A stretch of DNA of 64,000 bases from Gammaproteobacteria bacterium (GTDB taxonomy: Bacteria > Pseudomonadota > Gammaproteobacteria > S012-40), in assembly GCA_029881255.1 (NCBI GenBank), contig JAOUMY010000003.1:306732-370731 (forward strand), read 5' to 3'. The position numbers and the translations under genes were made by a program. Shown here piece after piece: positions 8,723-15,361 of this stretch (position 1 is its first letter; each line of letters opens with the position of its first letter). Below the pieces are notes generated by a model. It ran no database searches. It saw only the letters and a program-made list of their open reading frames with translations, and had not been told where the DNA came from.

Positions 8723-10213
8723 ATGGATTTCAATGTGACGTCGACCGAAGCTGAACATCAGAAAAGTGCCTGCCTGATCGTCAGTGTCTTCGAGAAAGGC
8801 AAGCTCGGCGCAATCGCGAAATCAATAGATGAAGCCAGCAATGGCCATATCTCCTCCATCGTTCAGGATGGGGATATCAAGGGCAAGATCGGTCAGGTAA
8901 CCATGTTACACAAAGTGCCTGGCATCCAGGCGCCACGCGTAATGCTAGTAGGTTGTGGCGACGATGAAAAAGGTATCGACGAAGGACAGTTTAACAAGGC
9001 CGTCAACAAGGCCGTAGAAACCCTCAAGGCCAGTGCCGCTAATGAATGCACGGTATATCTCGGCGATGTCAAAATCAAAGGTAAAGACAAGGCCTGGGCG
9101 GTACGCGCTGGCACCATTGCCTTCCAGGCAAGCACGTACCGCGCAGACCACCTGAAAAGTAAAAAGGAAGACAATACAGAACAAGACATCGGCACAGTAA
9201 ACTGGTATGCCGAAGACGCGGAACACGCCATGATGACTGACACTATTGCCTTGGGAATTGCACTGGGCAAAGGTATCAATCTGGCGCGCGAACTGGGCAA
9301 TTTACCGGGAAACATTTGCACACCGTCCTATCTGGCGGAGACTGCCATTAATCTTGCCAGTCGTTACGACAAAATCGACACCACCGTGCTCGAAGAGTCC
9401 GACATGGAAAAACTGGGCATGGGAGCCTTATTGTCCGTGAGTCGTGGCAGTCGACAGCCTGCCAAACTCATCATTATGGAATACAAAGGCGGCAAGAAAG
9501 GCGACAAGCCTATTATCTATGTGGGCAAAGGCCTGACCTTTGATTCAGGCGGCATTTCCATCAAGCCCTCACCCTCTATGGATGAAATGAAATACGACAT
9601 GTGCGGTGGCGCCTCAGTATTGGGCACGATGTATACGATTGCAGAACTTGGCTTACCCATCAACGTCGTCGGCGTGGTTCCCAGTTCTGAAAATATGCCG
9701 GATGGCGACGCCAACAAACCTGGTGATATCGTCACCAGCCTCTCCGGCCAAACCATCGAGGTTCTCAATACCGACGCTGAAGGCCGATTGATACTTTGTG
9801 ATGCGCTGACTTATATCGAGCGTTATGACCCGAAAGTCGTCATTGATATCGCCACGCTCACGGGAGCCTGTGTGGTTGCCCTGGGTAAACACGCGACCGG
9901 GATGTTGAGTAATGACGACGATCTTGCCGACGCTATACGTAAGGCAGCCAAAGACAGTTACGACCGTGTGTGGCAATTACCGTTATGGGAAGACTATCAG
10001 GAACAATTGAAGAGTAATTTCGCTGACATGGCAAACGTCGGCGGCCCACAGGCAGGTACGATTACCGCCGCCTGTTTTCTCGCACGCTATACTAAGAGCT
10101 ATAAATGGGCTCATCTGGATATCGCTGGCACGGCCTGGAACACCGGCGCCGAAAAAGGCGCGACAGGTCGTCCGGTAAGCTTATTGGTGCAATACGCATT
10201 GAACAACTTATAA
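8723..10213 (+). CDS. pepA: Leucyl aminopeptidase (PepA, M17 family)
   Basis: Cytosolic hexameric dizinc aminopeptidase; family members in Escherichia coli also bind DNA. 496 residues with an N-terminal macro-like domain (about 1-165) and a C-terminal catalytic domain. Visible motifs are VGKGLTFDSGG (metal-ligand Lys and Asp), YDMCGGA, and the M17 signature NTDAEGRL near residue 350. An AGAGGAG ribosome-binding site lies just before the ATG. The neighbours lptF (divergent) and holC (downstream) match the conserved pepA-holC-valS neighbourhood, although here the quorum-sensing cassette and other genes lie between holC and valS. Confidence 0.96.
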   Translation: MDFNVTSTEAEHQKSACLIVSVFEKGKLGAIAKSIDEASNGHISSIVQDGDIKGKIGQVTMLHKVPGIQAPRVMLVGCGDDEKGIDEGQFNKAVNKAVETLKASAANECTVYLGDVKIKGKDKAWAVRAGTIAFQASTYRADHLKSKKEDNTEQDIGTVNWYAEDAEHAMMTDTIALGIALGKGINLARELGNLPGNICTPSYLAETAINLASRYDKIDTTVLEESDMEKLGMGALLSVSRGSRQPAKLIIMEYKGGKKGDKPIIYVGKGLTFDSGGISIKPSPSMDEMKYDMCGGASVLGTMYTIAELGLPINVVGVVPSSENMPDGDANKPGDIVTSLSGQTIEVLNTDAEGRLILCDALTYIERYDPKVVIDIATLTGACVVALGKHATGMLSNDDDLADAIRKAAKDSYDRVWQLPLWEDYQEQLKSNFADMANVGGPQAGTITAACFLARYTKSYKWAHLDIAGTAWNTGAEKGATGRPVSLLVQYALNNL

Positions 10214-10272
10214 GCAACCCGGGGCATACACATTGCTTGATTCCAGTAAGAAACACACGAGGTGACGAAGCT

Positions 10273-10689
10273 ATGGCGCGCGTCGACTTTTATCTAATGA
10301 ACAGCGATAGTGAAAGAGATTGCGATATCCTGGCCTGCCGCCTGACCGAAAAAGCTTACAAGCAGGGTTACAAAATTCAGGTAAAAACCCGTGATGCTCA
10401 GCAGAGCAAACGTATTGATGACTTGTTGTGGACTTTTTCACAAGGTAGCTTCGTGCCTCATACTGTCGATCCATCTCAGTCAGAGACGCCTGTTTTTATC
10501 AGTCACGAAGATGGCATTCGCGATAGCGCCATTTTGATAAATCTCACCGACAAGCTGCCACAGACATCGCCTGACAACGAAAGAGTGATGGAAATTGTCA
10601 GCAACCTTCCCGAACGCCGCGCCACGGCGAGGACACGATACCGTGACTATCGGGAAATGGGACACGACCTCCATACTCACCAGGTGTGA
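10273..10689 (+). CDS. holC: DNA polymerase III chi subunit
   Basis: HolC binds HolD (psi) and single-stranded DNA-binding protein, linking the clamp loader to SSB. I chose the ATG at 10273 (138 residues), giving the typical N-terminus MARVDFYLM; the frame is open further upstream into the pepA 3' end, but that extension does not resemble the family. Recognisable features are the early CDILACRLTEKAY helix, a basic VKTRDAQQSKRIDDLLWTF segment, and the FVPH..D..ETPVFI strand typical of chi. The gene starts 59 bases after pepA and is followed 31 bases later by an uncharacterised gene. Confidence 0.9.
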   Translation: MARVDFYLMNSDSERDCDILACRLTEKAYKQGYKIQVKTRDAQQSKRIDDLLWTFSQGSFVPHTVDPSQSETPVFISHEDGIRDSAILINLTDKLPQTSPDNERVMEIVSNLPERRATARTRYRDYREMGHDLHTHQV

Positions 10690-10720
10690 TTGCAAAAAGA
10701 CCGTCGCAAAGGAAGATAAC

Positions 10721-11641
10721 ATGGCAGAATTTGAACCCTCTCTGGGAGATCTCGACGACTTTGATCTCGATCAAAAAAGCACGCCTAGCGTAGGCCGTTC
10801 ATCGCCTCAGGAAAACGAGGAAGAAAGCCAGATATTGGGTGATATCTCCCTCCTGGAAGAGGCCATCGCCGAATTGGAAACCGAAGCAGATGAGGAAGAA
10901 CTGGGATCTCATCTTTCTTCGGAAGTATCACCGTATGATTTGGGTGACGAAAATGAAATTCCTGTCCTTGATGATGCCGTAGACCTGACCAATACGGTGA
11001 TCGAATTCAACCGGCAACAGCATGACAATTTAGACATGGACGGCTCGATTCCAGTCCTGGAAGACATTGCTGGAGAAACGGGCTTTTCACACGGCGACCT
11101 GGATGATCTGGCGAGCTCATTACTGAACATGGACGATGCGATTTCAAGCGGAAATGTATCGGCGAGTCAGATCAGTGAACATTTGTTGGAAATGCCTATG
11201 GATAAATCCACTATCGCACAACACGAAGATCCCATGTCCCGACCGGAAGCATCAGAGTTTCAGGTTAGCACGATAAACAATGAGAGTGGTTTTGCGGAAC
11301 AACTGTCGCAAATTGCACGCACAGTTGAACATAGTGTTGGCCTCTCCCATCCTGGCACCTTCGATATTAATCTGCCAAAAGAGCTCCACGCCCAGCTTTC
11401 ACGCAAAATCGACAATCTGGTAGTGGAAGCCACCACGTCTATCACGAACGAGCTTCACCACCAACTGACCCAACGCATGGATAAATTACTGACCGAAGCG
11501 GTCGAATCGGTTCTCCCCAGTCTGATGGAGCAATTGGCCCAAGGTTTACGCACGGAAGTAAAGTCAAAAGTAAAAGCCCAGATTCCACAGATGATAAAAG
11601 ACGTACTGGCCAATGCCCGTTTAACTGAGGAAGTCGACTAG
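10721..11641 (+). CDS. Acidic protein of unknown function with IPVL-acidic motifs and helical C-terminus
   Basis: 306 residues, not recognised. The ATG at 10721 is preceded by AAGGAAG; an in-frame extension to 10595 overlaps holC and is unlikely. The N-terminal two thirds are strongly acidic and probably disordered (DLDDFDLDQ at the start). They contain two near-identical short motifs, EIPVLDD and SIPVLED, about 30 residues apart. The last 100 residues look like amphipathic or coiled-coil helix, rich in regularly spaced hydrophobics with QL, TN and LLTEAVESVLP segments. There is no signal peptide, membrane segment or enzyme motif. Its place directly after holC is compatible with a replisome- or cell-envelope-associated scaffold, but that is speculation. 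Confidence 0.72.
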   Translation: MAEFEPSLGDLDDFDLDQKSTPSVGRSSPQENEEESQILGDISLLEEAIAELETEADEEELGSHLSSEVSPYDLGDENEIPVLDDAVDLTNTVIEFNRQQHDNLDMDGSIPVLEDIAGETGFSHGDLDDLASSLLNMDDAISSGNVSASQISEHLLEMPMDKSTIAQHEDPMSRPEASEFQVSTINNESGFAEQLSQIARTVEHSVGLSHPGTFDINLPKELHAQLSRKIDNLVVEATTSITNELHHQLTQRMDKLLTEAVESVLPSLMEQLAQGLRTEVKSKVKAQIPQMIKDVLANARLTEEVD

Positions 11642-11814
11642 TTACATCTCAAAAAAACTTTAAAAACAAACTGGTATATAATAATTTTAACTTACTCCAA
11701 TTAACTACCAAGTGGAAGGATTGACTAAACCCTCCCTAACACATAGTATTTTTCAGCTCAGATAATTCAAATAGAACTATCCGTTTCAGTCACCACTGAC
11801 ACTGGAGGGATATA

Positions 11815-12537
11815 TTGAGCTCGGTATACGATTTTATTGAAGAACTCGGCGAATGCTACTCGCTCAAAGAAATTCATGCGGTTTGCACAAAGTTCTGTAA
11901 GTCTATTAATTACGATTATTTTCACTATGGCGCGCAAATCCCGGTTAGTTTTTCGAAACCGGTTTTTGTTTTTGTCAGCGGATATCCGGATCCCTGGTGG
12001 GAACGCTACACCCAAAACAATTATCTCTATGAAGATCCTACCGTCATACATTGCGCTAACCATGTAACGCCATTTTTCTGGCAACAAATGAGCGGCTCTC
12101 GACACAAAGTCATCAACGAGGCGCGTGAATTTGGACTGCACCAAGGCATTAGCGTACCTGTTCATGGCGCAACTGGCGAAAAGGCCATTTTTAGTGTCGC
12201 ATGCGAGCATCAAAGCAAACCCAGCACGAACCTATTCAATGCCGAATTGGGTAGCCTGCTGATATTTGCAAGCTTTGTTCATGAAACCGTGCGCCGGGTT
12301 ATTATTCTGGAAGGATTCGAACAGACCCCAAGACAACTGACTCGCCGAGAAAAAGAATGTTTACTCTGGGCTGCCGAAGGAAAAACCACCTGGGAAACAT
12401 CCCAGATTCTAAATATTGCCGAGAGCACCGTGACCTTTCACCTCAGCAATGCGGTCGGCAAACTCAATGTCGCAAACAAGTCTCAGGCGGTGGCAAGAGC
12501 CGTTGTTGAGAATTTAATCTCACCTTTCTCACTTTAA
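11815..12537 (+). CDS. LuxR-family acyl-homoserine-lactone receptor / transcription factor
   Basis: 240 residues. The N-terminal domain (about 1-165) is an autoinducer-binding fold with the expected aromatic and acidic ligand residues in the YPDPWWERYTQNNYLYEDP region and a later FFWQQ Trp. The C-terminal domain (about 175-235) is a LuxR/FixJ-type helix-turn-helix: LTRREKECLLWAAEGKT, then SQILNIAESTVTFHL. The start is TTG at 11815, chosen because a GGAGG lies 7 bases upstream and the frame is not open much further. It is followed by luxI, 126 bases downstream on the same strand. As a typical LuxR it should bind the cognate AHL and a lux-box operator; a candidate operator lies between the two genes. 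Confidence 0.92.
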   Translation: MSSVYDFIEELGECYSLKEIHAVCTKFCKSINYDYFHYGAQIPVSFSKPVFVFVSGYPDPWWERYTQNNYLYEDPTVIHCANHVTPFFWQQMSGSRHKVINEAREFGLHQGISVPVHGATGEKAIFSVACEHQSKPSTNLFNAELGSLLIFASFVHETVRRVIILEGFEQTPRQLTRREKECLLWAAEGKTTWETSQILNIAESTVTFHLSNAVGKLNVANKSQAVARAVVENLISPFSL

Positions 12538-12553
12538 ACACCTTAGTTTATCT

Positions 12554-12570
12554 CGAGTCCCTCGCACTCG
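12554..12570. promoter_or_regulatory. Candidate lux-box-like inverted repeat upstream of luxI
   Basis: CGAGT and ACTCG arms around a 7-base spacer, about 94 bases before the luxI start. Dyad and position fit a LuxR operator, but the arms are short and differ from the classical lux box. Confidence 0.25.
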
Positions 12571-12663
12571 GACCTGTATTTTCTTGGAGTACCCCCTTTC
12601 GCTTCAATCCGCTTTTATATGTCTTTCTAATAAAACAAAACTTCAGTGTGGGGGACAACACAA

Positions 12664-13260
12664 ATGATCAATATTTCAATACATTTGAAAAACGACGGAC
12701 AAAACAACCAACTTCAGGAAATGTTTCGATTGCGTAATACAGTGTTTAAAGAACGACTGGGATGGGATGTCCAATCCAAAGATGGCTTGGAAATCGATGG
12801 GTTCGACGATCTCAACCCTGTTTACATGATGGCGACAAATTCCTCGAAACAACTGGAAGCGAGCTGGCGCATGCTCCCAACAGATGGCCCCTATATGCTG
12901 GCCAATGTGTTTCCCTTTCTGCTTCGGGGCGAAGAAATACCGCGCTCTCCCGGCATTTGGGAGATCAGCCGCTGGGCAGCGGTATCCTGTCCAAGCAACC
13001 GGCGCGCGCAAGCATACGCCAATGAGTCAACGATAAGTTTAATCAAATACGCATACGACTATGCAGTAGAACACAATATCTCGCACTACATTGTAGTGAC
13101 CAGCGTATCAATGGAAAAGCTGGTACACCGAATCGGTCTACCCGTTCGACGCTTCGGCGACGGAAAAGCTACACGCATAGGAAATGTGCTGTCCGTTGCC
13201 TGCTGGGTAGACATCAACGAACAATTCCACAACGTGGTTTATCCAAGAAAGGCGGCATAG
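12664..13260 (+). CDS. LuxI-family acyl-homoserine-lactone synthase
   Basis: Makes AHL signals from S-adenosylmethionine and acyl-ACP (or acyl-CoA). 198 residues from the ATG at 12664, which follows a GGGGGA ribosome-binding site; a GTG at 12646 lies within that site and is rejected. The conserved LuxI residues are all visible in order: MFRLRNTVFKERLGW (Arg, Phe, Trp), EIDGFDDLNP (the two Asp), EASWRMLPT (Arg), MLANVFPF (Phe), and GIWEISRWAV (Glu and Arg of the active site). The C-terminal region has the VVTSVSMEKLVHRIG acyl-pocket helix. Signal chain length cannot be read from sequence. It is co-directional with luxR and tightly followed (9 bases) by a receiver-like gene. Confidence 0.95.
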   Translation: MINISIHLKNDGQNNQLQEMFRLRNTVFKERLGWDVQSKDGLEIDGFDDLNPVYMMATNSSKQLEASWRMLPTDGPYMLANVFPFLLRGEEIPRSPGIWEISRWAAVSCPSNRRAQAYANESTISLIKYAYDYAVEHNISHYIVVTSVSMEKLVHRIGLPVRRFGDGKATRIGNVLSVACWVDINEQFHNVVYPRKAA

Positions 13261-13269
13261 GAAACTAAC

Positions 13270-13593
13270 ATGAAAATACTATTTGTTGGAGACACTCGTT
13301 CCCATCACTCTTTACGGGAAGTGATTACCGAGCGAAGCAATATCTTTTATCTCATGGACGCAAAAAAGGCTATCCAACAATTCGACCAGCTTGCCAATGG
13401 ATTTGAATGGCTGGTATTCGATAACCGTATCCTACGCGCTTGTGGAACAAATGGGGCTCCCGCGTATCGGGAAGACAATCTGGCAACTCTCCAGGAGCAA
13501 TCTGCTCGCACATCGCATGTCCCCACGCACGCAATCTGGTATGGCTATCACTCACCTGTAAACGACAAAAATCAAAAAGAGCGCAAAGAGTGA
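13270..13593 (+). CDS. Small receiver-like protein of unknown function downstream of luxI
   Basis: 107 residues, not confidently recognised. An AGGA lies just upstream of the ATG. The start MKILFVGDTRSHHSLREVI and the later FEWLVFDNRIL resemble strands beta-1 and beta-3 of a response-regulator receiver: an Asp at the end of beta-1 and another at the phosphoacceptor place. The usual double acidic pair is reduced to Gly-Asp, and the C-terminal part (conserved Thr/Ser and Lys) does not follow the receiver pattern. It lies 9 bases after luxI and overlaps the next gene by 4 bases (GTGA), so the three are very likely co-translated. The degenerate receiver call is an inference. Confidence 0.7.
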   Translation: MKILFVGDTRSHHSLREVITERSNIFYLMDAKKAIQQFDQLANGFEWLVFDNRILRACGTNGAPAYREDNLATLQEQSARTSHVPTHAIWYGYHSPVNDKNQKERKE

Positions 13594-14327
13594 CTGACAA
13601 TACAACCATAGAAACAGAGAACAACGCAGACAACTTAATTCACAGCCGTCGAGCGAAGGGTTTGGCGCACGAAATCAACAATTGTTTTCAAGCGATAAAA
13701 AACAACCTGTTTCTAGCCAATCGCTATTTTCTCCGAAGCGATACCAACAGCGCGGAAAATGAGATCTTTCGCGCGCAATTAAAAAGTGTGCAAATTGATG
13801 AGCTTCTACACAAATTGTGCAACATGTTGAGCACCACATCTGAAAATTTTCAAACCCGAAAAATAAATATTATAAAAGCGATTGAGTCCTCACTATCAGC
13901 AACCATTTGCCATATCAGTGAAGACATTGAGTTTGTAACGGACATCGATACGACAGACACATCTATTCTCGTGCCGATAGGCATGATTGATCGTTTATTG
14001 ACGATAGCCATTGGCAACGCCGTCCACTCCATAGGCAAGCTCGGGCGCATACGCATAAGAGCCAAACTAGCCAAGGTCGACGACCGTTGCTGTTGTTGTC
14101 AGCAGGCCATAATCGGTAAGTGGTTTGTCATCGACATTGAAGATAATTCAAGCGAACAATTAGAGGAAAGCACCATTCCTTTATTGTTCAAGCCGTACTA
14201 TCGCGAAACCGAGATGGGACGTCACACTGCCATGTTCTCTTTGGAGGACATACTTCACCGGGAGGGTGGCCACATCACCCTGTCTTCGGTTGAAGGATGT
14301 ACGGTTTTACGCTTTTACTTCTCCTGA
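13590..14327 (+). CDS. Histidine kinase-like protein with degenerate ATP-binding motifs
   Basis: 245 residues from a GTG at 13590 that overlaps the upstream stop. There is no membrane segment. An H-box-like GLAHEINNCFQ (His about residue 27) heads a dimerisation helix region. An ATPase-like domain follows: an N-box-like AIGNAVHSIG near 138-148, then a CCCC cluster (about 165-170) and a G1-region DIEDNSSEQ where DxGxG is expected. An F-box-like LFKPYY comes next, and a G2 region GRHTAMFS where GTGLGLS is expected. Phosphoacceptor and N-box survive while both glycine-rich ATP-lid motifs are gone, so it is probably a pseudokinase or a phosphotransfer/phosphatase partner. It ends 33 bases before a strong terminator, closing the luxR-luxI cassette. 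Confidence 0.8.
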   Translation: MTDNTTIETENNADNLIHSRRAKGLAHEINNCFQAIKNNLFLANRYFLRSDTNSAENEIFRAQLKSVQIDELLHKLCNMLSTTSENFQTRKINIIKAIESSLSATICHISEDIEFVTDIDTTDTSILVPIGMIDRLLTIAIGNAVHSIGKLGRIRIRAKLAKVDDRCCCCQQAIIGKWFVIDIEDNSSEQLEESTIPLLFKPYYRETEMGRHTAMFSLEDILHREGGHITLSSVEGCTVLRFYFS

Positions 14328-14360
14328 CGGAGGGCCATTTCAGCGTAGTGGCCCCTATAT

Positions 14361-14415
14361 ACTCCTCTTCGTTCAACAAAAGAGTAATCATCTGAACGAA
14401 GAGGAGTCTTTTTTT
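14361..14415 (+). terminator. Rho-independent terminator closing the quorum-sensing cassette
   Basis: A perfect 15-bp stem (14361-14375 with 14393-14407) is followed by C and seven T (to 14415). It lies 33 bases past the kinase-like gene. Confidence 0.95.
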
Positions 14416-14574
14416 GCCCTGCAATCTCCCACATTCGAGATATGTGACAACGCGCCTCCCGGCTAGCTAACTAATTCATAAGCCTAACTGAGTTGTAACG
14501 TTGAAAATCTCCAGCAGGCATTGCAAACTACCTAACTCAAACCAAGCGATTAAAATAGTTTTCTGAGACGAGAT

Positions 14575-15171
14575 ATGTCATCCATACGCATACTTTCACT
14601 AAAGGGTGAAGAAGCACTCTCTTACCTACCGGCATTAGCAAAACTCCGTATCGAAGTCTTCCGCGAATTTCCCTATTTGTATGATGGAAGCATGGCGTAT
14701 GAAGAAAAATATCTGAAGACCTATATACAGTCTCCCGACAGCGTGATAGTCGTTGCCCTTGATGGCGAAGAGGCGATTGGCGCCTCTACCGCACTTCCAC
14801 TGCGCGATGAGACGATAGAATTTCAACAACCGTTTCGTCAGCACGGATACGATATCCCGCAGGTATTTTATCTTGGTGAATCCGTGTTGCGCCGATCATA
14901 TCGCGGCCAGGGTCTGGGGGTGGCGTTTTTCACGGCCCGTGAAGCACACGCCCAAAGCCTTGGTGATTTTCCCATCTACACTTTTTGCGCAGTCGATCGT
15001 CCTGTTGATCATCCTCGACGACCAGCCGATTTCGCGCCGCTCGATGATTTCTGGAATCACCGCGGTTACGTCAAACACCCCGAACTGCATACCTTTTTCA
15101 CCTGGAAAGAGATTGATGAAGACCAGGAATCGAAAAAGAAAATGGTGTTCTGGCTGAAGACGCGTAAATAA
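14575..15171 (+). CDS. GNAT family N-acetyltransferase
   Basis: 198 residues. The acetyl-CoA binding signature RRSYRGQGLGVAFF (about residues 103-116) and the preceding beta-4 strand (YLGESVL) identify the GNAT fold. An N-terminal LAKLRIEVFREFPYLYDG region and a C-terminal FWNHRGYVKHPEL...FTWKEIDE segment match a subfamily of stand-alone bacterial acetyltransferases; the substrate is not predictable. The ATG at 14575 has only a weak AGACGAG upstream. It lies between the terminator of the quorum-sensing cassette and valS, with its own 160-base upstream region, and is probably monocistronic. Confidence 0.88.
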   Translation: MSSIRILSLKGEEALSYLPALAKLRIEVFREFPYLYDGSMAYEEKYLKTYIQSPDSVIVVALDGEEAIGASTALPLRDETIEFQQPFRQHGYDIPQVFYLGESVLRRSYRGQGLGVAFFTAREAHAQSLGDFPIYTFCAVDRPVDHPRRPADFAPLDDFWNHRGYVKHPELHTFFTWKEIDEDQESKKKMVFWLKTRK

Positions 15172-15311
15172 GTCTCGCGTACCGGGCATCCGCGGTTATC
15201 ACCGAAAAATAGATCCACCCCGCCCTCAATGTCTTTGCCTTCTTTTCCACAAGGTTTCCACCCGAGCCCGAAAAGTGACGCGGCAAAAGAGCATGTCCGG
15301 ACAAACTGGGC

Positions 15312-15317
15312 TATAAT
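15312..15317 (+). promoter_or_regulatory. valS: TATAAT -10 element, likely valS promoter
   Basis: A consensus -10 hexamer sits 45 bases before the valS ATG. No good -35 hexamer is seen at 16-18 bases, so the call rests on the -10 and its position. Confidence 0.35.
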
Positions 15318-15361
15318 CGCGGCTATTTTCTGTATACAAAAGAACACTGTTGAAGGATTCC

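Noticed and set aside
12646-12663. GTG start for luxI
   Set aside because: The GTG is part of the ribosome-binding region; the ATG at 12664 has ideal spacing to it.
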